This document shows positions 42,241 through 56,143 of a stretch of 64,000 bases of DNA, one piece after another. Below the pieces are notes generated by a model. It saw nothing but the letters and a program-made list of their open reading frames with translations, did no database searches and was not told the DNA's origin. Source of the DNA: Cryptomeria japonica (lineage: Eukaryota; Streptophyta; Pinopsida; Cupressales; Cupressaceae); NCBI RefSeq assembly GCF_030272615.1, contig NC_081411.1:832740160-832804159 (forward strand), read 5' to 3'. Position numbers and translations under genes: made by a program. Numbering within the stretch: the first letter of the stretch is position 1; the number at the start of each line of letters is the position of its first letter.

Positions 42241-44734
42241 TTTGTCACCCAAGTTTATGATGATTTTGACGTAGAAAGAATAGTTTTAGAAATCGATATA
42301 GTGCAAACTGGTTACTCTTCAATCCAAGCGCTTGGTGTTTACAAGCAGTTGATGGGAATGCTTATATTAAATGCAAAAATATTAAGCGTGGTGTTTGGAT
42401 AGCAGTGACTTTTTGGGACAAGGAGAAAATTAGTCACAAATATTTTTTAATTATATTTTAAATTTTTTTTATCAAGATTTCACTTAAAAGGGGTAAAAAT
42501 TTATTCAAACACAAAAGAAATATAAAGCTCGGGTATTAAACAATCCTAGCAATCGCGAATAAGTAGTCCAATTTTTGAGACAGTTCCTAGGGTAATTGTC
42601 CCCTATCCACAATGTTCTAATTGTGTATTTAATCAGAGGCCCATTTGGCCAAATAATCCACAACTCCATTCCATTCTCTAGGGATATGACTGAAAGGCAC
42701 AAATTCCAAGGAAACACACAAATGAAGAATATGTTTAATAACCAAAGCTAAATGCTAGCATACATCATCTAACCTGCCTATTCAACAAAGTCACCACCAC
42801 TTGAGAATCAGATTCTCAGATGATCTTTCTCCACCAAACTTTGCAACTACGCTCCATAGTATGTAAAATGGTAAGAGCCCCCATCAAATTGACATGTAAA
42901 AGATGTTTTTTATCAGACTAGACCTCAAAACGAATCTAATATATATATTTTCAAATTGTTTTTGTAAGATGCATTTTTCTACAAGAAGAATAGTTTATGA
43001 GATAGAGTATCAAACCCATGAAATACTACCAAAACATCATTTTATGATCTTGTCACCAAAAAACTATTATGTGGAATTAGATTTTTTTTTTTTTAAAGTG
43101 TACAAAAAATTCTTATCATATCATGAACATTGTTATGTTCTTATATATAACAAGTACATCAAATTTAGACATCTTTTAATATTTAAAAAAGTATAGCAAC
43201 ATATATTAAATAAATTAATTGTCACAATGTCTATTATACAAAAAAAAATTACAAATTACAACAAAATTATATTAAAAACTTTATTTTTGTAAAAAATAAT
43301 GTTATAAACACAACTTTAACTTAATCAAAAAGAAAAATATATTATGACTCCATTGGATGCTGTAACGGATGTGTTTAATGATATATATTTATATATTTAT
43401 TATATACATAAAATAATAATAAAAACCGGATGTACATATAAGAAAGCGACGTTAAAGTCGAAGCATATTAGTTATCGACTTTAGTTAGTAGGGAATTGCT
43501 TAAACTTTTCGCAAGTTTCCAGCCTAGAAATAGTGTATAGGCATTACAAGCTCTATAGAATGCATTCCAAGTTCCGTGGATTGAATCTGCATGTTTCACA
43601 TTGGGGAACTTACGCAAGCGTTAGCATAGGTAGCAAAGCACGTTTTTATTCTTATTGTGGTGTGGCGTGGTGAGAAATAAATCCTCCAAACTGTCTAAAT
43701 CAAAATAATTCTTGCTAATTAAGAAAGTGCAGCTGGGAAAAGATTAATTCTAAATAAATAGCTGCTTTTTTCTTTTTCTTTTGGCATGTGTTAAATTTAT
43801 GTTATATTAGTTAAAAATTATGCAATTATTATTTAAAAATTATCTGATGGAATTTTAATAATATATTATTTAAGACTATTTATAAATTAATGTGTCAAAT
43901 AATTTTTTTATTATAAAACATTCAAAAGTCTAAATGTTTTTTATACGAGACAAACTCTTTTTTTTTTTTTTTTTCGCATTCCATGTATCTAAAACTCTTG
44001 AGTGGAGTAAGGTTAATGGTGTTGGTTGGAGTAAGATGCATTAAACATATGAAATGGGAGTTATTGAAAGATTTGACCAAATAATCAAACAAACTTATTA
44101 TTTCAAAAGATTTGATCAAATGATTAGAGATATTTTAGTTTCTTTACATCTAATCAATTTAAGAATTATGACCTATTTCATCTCTAATTTAATAGAAGTT
44201 TTACCAGCTTAAATAGTTCTTTAAAGTAATTTATTGTGACCCAATTCCAAATGTTTCGTATGTTAGTTTAGACATTATGTGTGCATTGAGAGATTTTAGC
44301 TAGTATTTGATTCTTTGACACATTTAATCACTTGATTGATGAGACAACTGTGATTATCTACCTTGTTCTACTTAATAGGACATTTTTTTCTTACATTAGG
44401 AGTCAAATCAAAGTGATTTGAATGAGCCTCTTGAGCATTACATGGTCTTAATGATGACATTTTAAAAATATTTACATATATAAATAACTAGGATTGCTCA
44501 TTATTATGTCTAGATTCTTCTGAGTCACATGTAATATGGATAATGATTTTCAAAAGAATTTGTGTTGTATAGTTTGAATAAATGGTTAAAGAAAATAATA
44601 AATACACAAGATAAATAGATCCTCATCATCTCAAAAGAAAAAAGTACAAATGATATATAAATTTGTAGTAGGTATAAGTTTTCCATAACCCATATTGTAA
44701 TAAAGCCACTTCTAATTTGTTTTGTATATTTTTT
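41993..44734 (+). repeat. Segmental duplication, copy 2
   Basis: Partner of 34909-37651 in the same orientation, about 7.1 kb downstream. Its left edge joins E1 sequence at about 41990. Its right edge falls in a T-run at about 44734, where copy 1 also diverges. Confidence 0.88.
42412..42960 (-). pseudogene. LINE RNase H remnant, copy 2
   Basis: Same truncated LINE as in copy 1, more decayed: the residues around GNGMELWI lie in shifted frames. Its presence at the same place in both copies shows the LINE entered before the duplication. Confidence 0.65.
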
Positions 44735-45900
44735 TTAACAAATAGGATACAAAGTACACTCTTTGAAGAATGAAAAAATAGGAAGAAGCTTTTTGAATGA
44801 AGGAATAATTGATAATTAGGGAATAAAGATCGGAAATCTAGATAAGGACATAGAGGATATTGAAGAAATATGTAGAAAATCATTAGGTTTAGCAAAGCTA
44901 TGATCACTAATTATTTGAACAAGATAAAAGCCATCATTGATTTAAGAGTAAAAAAAGTTCAAGGGAAGTCTTTGAAGGGTCATTTGACTCACACCAAGGG
45001 TGGTTAGAAAGATGAGGTCACTGTAAGAAGAGAGAACAGTAGTTCTCATCTTTAATTCTTCAAGAGGAATGAGAAACTATAATCACTCGCAATGATTTCT
45101 AATTATTTGGTATTCTATCTACTTCTCTACATTTTTGTTTTCTCTAATGTGGTTATTTGGTGCTTTGTTGTTTTCTCTTATTATTATTAGGTTGTAGTGT
45201 TGATGTTTTGAACATGTATTAGATTTTCTATTGTATTTTTTTTCCTCTTTTGGTTTTGTTTGTAAAAGGGTTGATGCCCTTTCAAAACATTCTCTTCTAT
45301 CTATAATAAAAAACGCTTATTAATTTCCAAAAGAATATTTTCAATTTTCTTTTTCAAATTCTCTATGTGAGTAGAAGTTGTAAGAACATTGATTTTTTCA
45401 AACAATATCATTCTTTTATTAAATTGCCACCAAAACATACTACAAATGCATCTAGTAAACATTTCCTCCTAAAAAATCTTGTTTAGGATATAATTTACCT
45501 TGAATGAATCCAACTAGAACATATTTTGGTCTATATTTGACTTTTAGTTAGAAATACTTAAATTTAAATATGTTAATAAGTTAGTTTGAAGTAGACATAT
45601 CTTCAAATTTTTCCTCTATACATGTTCACTAAATGAAAGTGTTTTAAGAGTTATTTATTTATTATATATGCCATTTAAATGTATTGTTTTGGCTAATAGT
45701 GTTTTTTAGGTATTTGCGTTGAGATGTGTGCTAATAGAAAAGTAAACTACGTTATCTATGAAATGTGGTAAGCTTATAATTTATAGCATGAAGCATATGT
45801 TTTTTTGAATTAATTAATCAAGATAATTAAATCAATGAGATGTGACAACTAATTAGAAGTAATAATTAAATATGCTTAAGAGATAAGATTTCCATAGTCC
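44735..45900 (+). other. Spacer, possibly ending in a LINE 3' tail
   Basis: No ORF of note. At about 45258-45316 the sequence TTTGTAAAAGGGTTGATGCCC, then TCTATAATAAAAAACG resembles the 3' tail of plant LINEs. I cannot support more than that. Confidence 0.3.
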
Positions 45901-45903
45901 ATG

Positions 45904-46990
<1,087 letters not shown>

Positions 46991-47342
46991 ATGCTTGTCC
47001 GTTTAAATATTAAGAATCGGTTGTTTAAAGTTAATCAAATAAGTTTGTGTTTATAATATAAACAAATTTCATTTACAAATAAACAATTTAGAAATTAAAA
47101 TTGAATTGCAATTATTATTTGTAAAAAATAGAATTAAAAATGATTGCTTGATTCTTGATCCCTTAGAGTAAAGCACAAATTAAAATTAGATTGGTAAGAC
47201 AAAATCGATAAAATAGAATTTTAATATTTTAATAAAGTGATTTGTGAGATATAGATGAATTATAAATTAGATTATAAAAAAATTATATTGAAAAATAAAT
47301 ATTTTAATAGAATTACTATTATAAAAAATAAAATAATACTAT
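46991..47342. other. AT-rich spacer
   Basis: No gene or repeat structure seen. Confidence 0.5.
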
Positions 47343-48068
47343 TGTAGATGGATAAAATCGAATCTGAGATCTTATGGGAGAAGATTCTGATTGATTAAAC
47401 ATCAAACAATGAAGTATCTGCAAGAAAACACACATGCAAAGCTAAATTAAACAAAACACACACATGCATTAACAAGGATTTGCCTCCATTGTTCTCCTAC
47501 CAATCAAGATCTTGTGTTCAAATTATGGGTGCTCTCAGAAAGCACATACACAAGAAGCTATGATGGACAGATTTTGAGTATGAGTGCAAGATGATTGAAA
47601 GATTTGAGACGGATGTAGAATTAAACTAACTAGAATGCAAAAGAAAGAAAAGATGCGAGAGATGGATTGATTTGCCAGGCTTAGACATGAGGAAGAGCAA
47701 TGTATTTATAGATGTTCTCAAGGTGGAATCCAAGTTGTAGGATAAATGTGGGATAAAAGATTGGATTAGAGATGTTAGTGTTTATCCCATATTCATTAGG
47801 CGAGTGTAATAGATGGATATGGAAAATGATAAATAGGGGATGGATTGAGAAATGAATTTTAATAAATAATAATGTCATTAAATGGATTTATTTAATATAT
47901 GATATAATATGAATATTATGATATAGAGAGGAATAATGGAATAATGAAAAATGAATATTGTGAGGTAATGGAGAATAATAATATTATATTATATGGATCC
48001 ACTTGATAATGATTGGAAAAATTGAGTTTAATTAAGAGGACATTTTAATGGAAATTTTTGTGTCTACA
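47343..48068 (-). repeat. I: solo LTR, 726 bp
   Basis: Read on the minus strand it begins TGTAGACACAAAAATTTCC and ends CCATCTACA. It is flanked by perfect ACTAT duplications (47338-47342 and 48069-48073). It contains TCTATAAATACA (about 47702-47713) as TATA box and TTTTCTTGCAG (near 47425) like a splice acceptor close to the LTR end. It is probably gypsy-type by its TGTAG start and layout. No internal region, so an LTR-LTR recombination product. Confidence 0.88.
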
Positions 48069-48073
48069 ACTAT

Positions 48074-48960
48074 CTTAATTTTAAAAATATTTTCTATTTA
48101 GTATTTTGAGGATTTTTGGATGAGATAAATGCTTCATGAAAACAAAATATTTTGTTTTAGAAGGGAATTTTGTCATTAGCAAACATACACACATTTTGGG
48201 AGGTAATTTTTTAAAAAAATTTGTAGGTATTTTGTTGAAAATTATAGTCTAATATAATTTTAAGGTTGCTTATTGGAAAGAGGTAGACATATATTTCATG
48301 AAAAAAAGAAAATAATTTGATTTAGTTTAATCAATAAAATAATGATTTATATGTAAAATGTGTTTTCTAATTTTTATGTGAAAGTTGTGCCAAAATAAAC
48401 CTTCCTTTGAAGAACTAATTTGTATTGAAATAGATAAAATATAAATGGGTTTTAAAAATAGTAAATATTAACTTTTAAAGAATGTAGGATTTTTTTGAAA
48501 TATTCTTTAATATAATTGGAGGTGTTTGACTATGAAATTATATTTATAGAAGAGAAAATATAAGTTGAATAGATAGGAAGAAAGTAATTTTTTTTTAATA
48601 TTAAATATAGAGATTTTTTTTATATTAAATATAGAGTAAAGATCATGTACAAAATAACTAATAAGAGTTCATATTGACATAAGATGGCCAAAACCACATA
48701 CACAAAGACCAATTTGATTCTACATCCTGTAAAACATGACTAACCTCACTAATAATCACTAGGAGTCATGAAGATCAGTACCAAAAAAACTAAGTACATG
48801 CATATTCTTATATGACAAACTTCCACTATATAATACCCAGCCCACATATGAGAGGTTTTTATTACATAGTGAAGGAACCATAAATGACAAAATCCTATAA
48901 CAAGGTGACATATACAACATACTGCAAAAATGAAGACCCATAAGCATCAAAATAGGAGAT
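48074..48960. other. AT-rich spacer
   Basis: A short duplication, ATTAAATATAGAG at about 48600 and 48627, is the only structure seen. The last 300 bases are less AT-rich and could be a 3' untranslated part of the following minus-strand fragment. Confidence 0.4.
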
Positions 48961-48971
48961 CAAATAGACAC

Positions 48972-49184
48972 TTAGGTGTCTATCCAAGAGGTCCATCCTA
49001 GAGGACCTTCCATCCAGATAGTTGTCTTGGTTCTTGGGATCACCCCGACTTCTATCAATTGGGCCTCGTATTGTCGCTTCATCCTCATCCCTTCATTAAT
49101 CTCATTCATGAAGGATTCAAGTGCATTCACAAAAGGAGATCTTTCAATGTTGAACTTAGACCAAGTATATTCATCCCAAGACAA
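48972..49184 (-). pseudogene. Short unidentified coding fragment
   Basis: A minus-strand frame of about 70 residues with natural composition: LSWDEYTWSKFNIERSPF, then FMNEINEGMRMKRQYEAQ, ending WMEGPLGWTSWIDT and a stop. A TGA lies 10 codons upstream of SWDEYTW. It abuts element D, which may have cut off the rest. No family recognised. It may be the last part of a gene or of an unrelated element. Confidence 0.35.
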
Positions 49185-49295
49185 CTCTGATAGATAGACT
49201 CAAGCAAACCCCTCCTTGCAAGTCTCATCACAATTGTAACTTGCACATCAACAGTGTAATATATGAGTCTCCTTAGAGACACAGTAAGCATTTTG

Positions 49296-50818
49296 TGTTA
49301 ATCTGAGAGGATCCGGTTAATACTTAGAGGGGAGTGAATCAGTATTAACAACAATTCATAACTTAAACTTAAACTGATAAAACTTCACCAAATCAATCAC
49401 AAACTAGAAACAAACTATTTACCAATACCGGTAATCACTGATATCCAACTGTTAAATTGATTTATCAGAACTACTCATTAAGTGTTCAACAATCATGCAT
49501 AAACTGAAAGTAAATCAAAACAACACATCAAAAGCATTCACCACATGAACACCATAATTTTCACATGGAAACCCAATTAGGGAAAAACCACGGTGGGAAT
49601 TAGTACCTACAAAACTTGTGCACTCTTTCGAAATGTGCCCTATTAGGAGCCTAGCTTGGTTGGGACCTTACAATGATGCCCTGTTAGGAGCAGACCCTAT
49701 TAGGAGTCACCCGGTTAAGGGATTGCTATGATGAGCCCTTTTAGGAGCTTTTCCCTGTTAGAAGAAACCTCGCAAGAGGATTTAAGACTCAGATGTTGAG
49801 CTACCTAGTTAAGGGATTTACAATTTAAGGCCTGCTAGAACCTACCCAGTCAGGGGATTTTGTCTGCTGCAACTGTTAGGGAACAAAAAATGAATGATCC
49901 GGAAATAGCACTATCTGCTTGCTTGTTCAAATCCAATTCAACTCCAATCTGCTACACTCTAGTAGATACACCACATTGATTCGACTTCACACTCTTTTCT
50001 CAAATCACCGACACAACAGACATCAACTATACCAACCTAAATAGCCTTTACATCTTAGTTGGTTACAAAACCCTAGATACATAAAAATTCAAATGAATTT
50101 ACAATATAGATCATCATTAAGATCATTACAACATTTTCAAAGCAATATCAGTCATTGAATGATCGTAACTCATCACAACAACTCGATCCGATAGGCAGTC
50201 AAACCCATAAAACACTCTTCTATTCGCTTCGCCATTTCCCAAGAAATTTCATCCTTAATCATGCCAAAACATCACCTTATCTTTTCACACGGGTTGTGCC
50301 ACATCACCATCAACATTTGAAGATGATATAAATCACTGCCAAACCATAAAACATCACCGGCTAAAAGAATTTGTTACCGGTTCTAAAACCCTTCTTAAAC
50401 CTTACATAAAATATAACATAAATTATAAACATGATTTCTGATAATCAAAGCATGATGCAGTTCCGGTGAAAGATACATTACAATGATACAAATACATGTT
50501 CCAAACCTCAAAACTTGACTCATCACCAATTGCTAGAACCAATCAAAACATTTCCACATTTACCAATTAAGGTCCTAATTCCTAGTTCATTGTCTTCATT
50601 ACCGGTAAGGCATTTTTGGTAGACCAAAAAGAGTTATATGACAAAATAAACATGAAAAACATAGTTACCACATAGTTTACCATCAATGAAAACACAAATA
50701 ACTGATCAAAGTCATTAAGCCAATAATCTCAATCTCTTCATCACTTACCATTACCAACAGTCCTTTACCGGTTCATCAACATTCTCCATCAACATTAGTT
50801 ATGCCAATCATGCCAACA
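49296..50818 (-). repeat. 3' LTR of element D
   Basis: Read on the minus strand it begins TGTTGGCATGATTGG and ends TTAACA. Repeated GTTAGGAG and GGGATT motifs lie at 49630-49870. The GTGGTTTTTCCC block is at about 49582-49594. Its first half corresponds to sequence missing from the interrupted 5' LTR. Confidence 0.92.
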
Positions 50819-50847
50819 ATCTCCCCCTTTGGAATTGATGGCAACAC
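50813..50847 (-). promoter_or_regulatory. Polypurine tract / LTR junction of D
   Basis: Read on the minus strand, CCAAAGGGGGAGATTGTTGG. The 35-nt junction differs at one base from those of B and C. Confidence 0.85.
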
Positions 50848-50961
50848 CAACATATTCAGTTGTCAACTATGAACTTCTTTGTTGCCTTCACTCGCTCTTC
50901 TTTTGTTGCACTTCATCTACTGGTTTCACTTCTTCACCTACTCTAATTCTTCTCCCCCGGA

Positions 50962-52657
50962 TCATATTACTTCTCCCCCTTTGACAGAAATGCCAAAGGT
51001 GCAAATGCAACTCTGGTCTTCATTCCTACTACTGTTGTCTCCAACATCTTTGCAAATATCATCTAAGATGCCCCCCTGCAGAGTAGCCAACATTTCATCA
51101 ATCCATAGTGAAAAATATTCATTAAGCCCACTGGATTGATGCATCTCCTGCATCTTAGTTGATCCTATGTACGGGCTGACCCATAATTTACCTCTGAGGT
51201 ACTCAAAGGTTGTCTTCAACAAAGGTTTAGTGAAGATGTCTGCTAATTGCTCTTTGTTTATCACATATTCCATTCTAACTTGCTTCTCTTGTACTCTCTC
51301 CTTCAGAAAGTGATATTTCATTTTTGTATGCTTTTTCTTTGCATGTAGCACAAGATTTTTTGAAATATTAATAGCACTAGTATTGTCACAATAAATAATC
51401 ACTAGTTCAGACATATCTTGCTTAAAACCTTCCAACACATGTCTCATCCAGATTGCATGCACGTACAATTCATAGATGCTGCAACATATTCTAGTTCAGT
51501 TGTTGACTGTGATACACAAGTTTTCTTTTTACTTGTCCAAGCAACCAATCTACCTCCAAGAAGAAAAGCTTCATCGGTAGTGTTTTTCCGGTCATCAACA
51601 TTGCCTACCCAATCTGCATCAGTAAACACTTTCAAAGAAAAGTCATCTTTATAAGGATATCATCTTTATAAGGATACCATAAGCCATAATCCATTATGCC
51701 TTTCAAATATCTGAATATCCTTTTCACCACTACCAAGTGAGTCTCCTTGGGATCTTTCTAAAATCTAGCAACCAATCCAATAGCATGTGCAATATTTGAT
51801 CTACTGTGAACAACACAATGCAACTTACCAATCATGGACCTGTATTCCTTTTCATCTACAGAGGGTGAATCATCCTGTTTAGACAACTTACAACCTGCAA
51901 CCATCGGTGTACCAACTGGTTTGCAATATTCCATGCCAAAAGTTTTCAATACTTGTTTTACATATTTAGTCTGACAGATAAATATTCCATCATCTAGTTG
52001 CTGGACCTGCAACCCAACGAAAAATTTATTCTCACCAATAAGAGACATTTCAAATTATTTCTTCATTTCCTCAGCAAAAGCCATACATAAATCATCATCA
52101 CCACCAAAAATGATATCATCAACAAAAACTTTTGCTATAAAATTTTTGTCTCCATCAACCTTTAAATATATGTTACTATCCTCACTAGTACGCTGGAATC
52201 CTATCTTGATCAAATGTGTATGCAATATTTCCAACCATGCTCTCGGTGCTTGCTTCTAACCATATAGATCCTTGTGTAATTTGCAAACCATATTTTCATC
52301 TTCACTTAATGCAAATCCATCATGTTGTTCTATATATACTTCTTCTTCTAGGATACCATTCAGAAAAGTTGATTTAACATCCATCTAATATACCTTAAAT
52401 CCTTTAAAAGTAGCAAAGGCAAGTAACATTCTTACACCTTCCAATCTTTCCACTGGTGCAAAGGTTTCACCATATTATTCTCCTTCTTCTTGTGCATAGC
52501 CTTTGCATACAAGTCTTGCTTTATTCCTTACAACCTTGCCATCTTCATTTAACTTGTTTCTAAAAACCCATTTTGTACCTATAACATTCTTGTCTTCTGG
52601 TTTGGGAACAAGTGTCCAGGTCTTGTTTTTCTCTATCTGATCCAATTCCTCATTCAT
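50962..52657 (-). pseudogene. pol: Reverse transcriptase and RNase H of D
   Basis: Minus strand. Reverse transcriptase begins [27 protein letters not shown]; the polymerase site FVDDIIFGG lies near 52110. Further blocks are FFVGLQVQQ, SLIGENK and FTDADWVGNVDDRKNT, then RNase H IIYCDNTSAINISKN and FTKPLLKTTFEYLRG. Stops are frequent. A 17-bp tandem duplication (51644-51660 and 51661-51677, CATCTTTATAAGGATA) shifts the frame between reverse transcriptase and RNase H; another shift lies near 51470. Non-functional. Confidence 0.9.
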
Positions 52658-52843
52658 AGCATTAATCTAGTCATCGTCCTTCAATGCTTCTCTTACTGTT
52701 TTAGGCTCAATAGTAGAAATCAGATAGGAGTTTTCTCTGATTTTCCTTCTAGTCTGTACACCAACATTCTTATCTCCTATGGTTTGGTCTTCTGAATGAT
52801 TTAATCTAACATACCTTGGTATTACTGGTTTCGGTGTTGTGCC

Positions 52844-54370
52844 TTATGCTTCATGTTCATCATCTTCTTCATCGCTTTCTTCATTTACCGGTTGAGAACC
52901 TATTTCTACTTTGTTTTGTTCATCATTCTTTTGCACTTCCGGTTCTATAAACACAAGATTTTCTTCATCATTTTTAGGCTCAGATCTACTGGTCTCATCA
53001 GATTTCTTAGAGAATTCATCAACCTTAACATTTACACTTTCAAATATCTTCTTAGTTCTCTTGGTATAACATTTGAATTCTTTACTCTTGGTAGAGTATC
53101 CAAGAAATATCCCTTCATCACACTTAGCATCAAATTTTCCAGTAACATCATCTCTCTTAATAAAACATTTACTTCCAAAAATTTTAAAGTAGTTGACATT
53201 AGGATTCTTACCATTCCAAAGTTCATAAGGTGTTGTATAATTACCTTTCTTAACAAGTACCCCGTTCAAAGTATAAACATATGTACTAACTGCTTCCCTC
53301 CAAAATATCTTAGGTACTTCACATTATATCAACATTGTTGTAGTAGCTTCCACAATTGTCCTGTTTCTTCTCTCAACAATTCCATTTTGTTGTGGAGTTC
53401 TGGGTGCTGACATCTACCTCTTAATTCCTTCTTCATCACAAAACTTCACAAACTCATCAGAAGTGAACTCATCTCCCTAGTTAGATCTCAAACATTTCAA
53501 ACTCCTACCGATTTCCTTTTCAACTAAAGCTTTAAATGCCTTGAATTTACTGTAAGCCTCAGACTTTTCTCTCAGAAAAGTTACCCACATCATCTTTGAA
53601 AAATCATCAGTAAAAATCATAAAGTACTTATCTCCATAATAGCTTCTAGTCCTCATAGGACCACATAGATCAGTGTGAACTAAATCAAGGATATTCTCTA
53701 AAGAGAAAGTTTTACTCTTAAAAGATACAAAAGTTATCTTACCCATCTGATATTACTTACACAACACATTGTCTGGTTTCACAACCTAGGGCATACCTCT
53801 CACAATACTTTATTTGCTAACCTTTATCAAATTGTCAAAGTTCACATGACAAAACCTCTTGTGCCATAACCAGTTGTCTTTAATCTTAGCCACCAAACAA
53901 CAATTTACATTAGTATTTAGATGAAAAATATTACCTCTATTTTGTTTTCCAGTAGCAATCAACTCTCCTTTACTTTCAAGGATCTTGCACACTCCACTCT
54001 TAAATTCAAAAAGATATCTTTTATCATTTAATTGTCCAACACTCAGTAAGTTATGTTTTAATCCATCTACCCAAAAGACATCATCTGCATTACTTTTTCC
54101 ATTAAATGAAATAGATCCTTTACCTTTAACCATGCAAGGTGAGTTGTTACCAAACCTTACCACACTGCCATTTAATTCTTCAAGAGATATGAACTTGTTT
54201 CTATCACCGGTCATGTGGTGTGAGCAACCACTATCGATTATCCATTCATCACTGCTATCCATGTGTGATACCAAAGCTTTTTCATCAGTCAAATATACCT
54301 TCACAGCAACAAAGACAATTTCATCATTGTCCTCTTCCTCAGATTCCTCATCTGTCACACCTTCATCCAC
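52844..54370 (-). pseudogene. pol: Protease and integrase of D
   Basis: Minus strand. The protease shows WIIDSGCSHHMTGD with the catalytic Asp-Ser-Gly intact, unlike C. The pre-integrase region reads WLWHKRFCHVNFDNL. The integrase core has VHTDLCGPMRTRSYYG and FTDDFSKMMWVTFLREK, with KCLRSN before a stop at 53477. The C-terminal part has TPYELWNGKNPNVNYFK, DEGIFLGYSTKSKEFKC and a long acidic tail. Several stops; the frame from 54370 to 51758 is otherwise constant. Confidence 0.9.
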
Positions 54371-55269
54371 TACAACATAGCAATTTTTCTTTCCTTTTTA
54401 TCACCATGAGGAAAATTTGCAGCAATGTGTTCAATCTTATTGCAGGAAAAACACTTCAGAGGAAGTTTACCTTTGTACTTATCGGTGCCTCTAGGAAATC
54501 TTTTAGCCAATAGTGCCTCAAGTTCCATCAGATGATCTTCATCGTCACCATCTCCTCTGCTACTGCCATGACTAGACCTATAGTCATGATTATGATAAAT
54601 ATCCTTTCCTTTTTTCATAGATGTAACTGTTACAAAAGCTTTAAAAGAAGATTCAGATGGCTTAGAAACACTATTATCAAAGTTGTTTGATTCAAATGCA
54701 GTCAATTTACCAATAAGGGAATCAATAGTAACTTTATCTTTAGAAATAGATCTCAATTCTTGTATTGTAGATACCCTAATAGCATATTGTGGTAAGAGAG
54801 TTATAAGAATATTACTAACAACAATATCTTCTTCAACTTTACCTCCAACACTCTTAATACCACCTACAACTTCCTTAATCCTTTGTCCATATTGTGCTAT
54901 ATTATCACCATCAACCATTCTCATATCATCAAATTTACCTCTAAGAATTTCTTCCTTATCCCTTTGTACATGTTCATCACCTCCATAAATCAAACCTAAT
55001 TTATCCCATACTTAAAATGTAGTCTTTAATCCATGAACATCTATATACTCAGAGTCAAATAAAGTACTTACAATTGCTTCAAGTGCTTGGATGTTTTCTT
55101 GCTGCTCCTTAAGCTCATCAGGTGTTATGGAACTGGTAGTAGGAGCCACATACTTGTTTGTCACATGATGCCAAAACCGAGAACCCATTCCTTTGATATA
55201 TATCTTCATCTGATCACTCCATATCCAGTAGTTATCCTTGGTAAACTTGGGACCCTCTTTATTCATCAT
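54370..55269 (-). pseudogene. gag: Copia gag of D
   Basis: Minus strand. It starts MMNKEGPKFTKDNYWIW, a Copia Gag N-terminus with an intact ATG. A stop at 55012 is followed in the same frame by KFDDMRMVDGDNIAQYG and LTAFESNNFD, then a degenerate knuckle CFSCNKIEHIAANF (Gly to Glu before the His, last Cys to Phe). A frame change at about 54370 separates it from the protease. Confidence 0.9.
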
Positions 55270-55324
55270 CTTTCTCAGGATATTTTCCTCAAGATGTTAA
55301 GCTTTTGCACATAGAGGACCCAAT

Positions 55325-55336
55325 GCTCTGATACCA
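55325..55336 (-). promoter_or_regulatory. Primer binding site of D
   Basis: Read on the minus strand, TGGTATCAGAGC, intact, two bases from the LTR. Confidence 0.92.
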
Positions 55337-55338
55337 AT

Positions 55339-56143
55339 TGTTAATATGAGAGGATCCAATTAATACTGAGAGGGGGGTGAATCAATATTAACAACAATTC
55401 ATAACTTAAACTAATAAACTTCACCAAATCAATCACAAACCAAAAACAAACTATTTAGCAGTATCGGTAATCACTGATATCCAACTGTTAAACTGATTTA
55501 TCAGAACTGCTCATTAAGTGGTCATCAATCATGCATAAACTAAAAGTAAATAAAAACAACACATCAAATGCATTCACCACATGAACACCAAAATTTTCAC
55601 ATGGAAACCCAAATAGGGAAAAACCACGATGGGAATTGGTACCCACAAAAATTGTGCACTCTTTCAGAATGTGCCCTGTTAGGAGCCTAGCCTGGTTAGG
55701 AGCTTACAATGATACCCTATTAGGAGCAGACCTTGTTAGGAGTCACCTGGTTAAGGGATTGCTATGATGATCCTTGTTAGGAGCTTTTCCCTATTAGAAT
55801 CAACCTCGTAAGAGGATTTAAGACTTAGATGTTGAGATAGCTGGTTAAGGGATTTACAATTTAAGGCCTACTAGAACCTACTCGGTTAAGGGATTTTGTC
55901 TGCTGCAACTGTTAGGGAAAAAAAGATGAATGATCTGGAAATAGAACTCTATGCTTGCTTGTTCATATCCAATTCAACTCCAATCTACTACACTCTGGTA
56001 GATACACCACACGGGTTCGGCTTCACACTCTTTTCTCAAATCACCAACCAAACATCAACTATACCGACCTAAATAACCTTTACATCTTAGTCGGTTACAA
56101 AACCCTAGATACATCAAAATTCAAATGAATTTACAATACATAT
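55339..56143 (-). repeat. 5' LTR of D, partial
   Basis: It matches 49296-50100 of the 3' LTR, then stops where E2 begins (TGTAGTCACAT at 56144). The rest should lie outside the window. Confidence 0.9.

Larger units (their letters stand above)
49296..56143 (-). mobile_element. Element D: Copia retrotransposon, minus strand, decayed
   Basis: The 3' LTR is at 49296-50818 (1523 bp), coding 50962-55269, primer site 55325-55336, and a partial 5' LTR 55339-56143 broken by E2; the remainder presumably lies beyond the window. All Copia domains are present in the order gag, protease, integrase, reverse transcriptase, RNase H. The target duplication cannot be verified because one end is missing (the other flank is TTTTG, 49291-49295). 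More decayed than C. Confidence 0.92.

Noticed and set aside
34909-44734. The 2.7-kb direct repeats as LTRs of one giant element
   Set aside because: They contain a LINE remnant and a gene fragment, do not begin TG or end CA, and have no primer site or polypurine tract at their inner edges.
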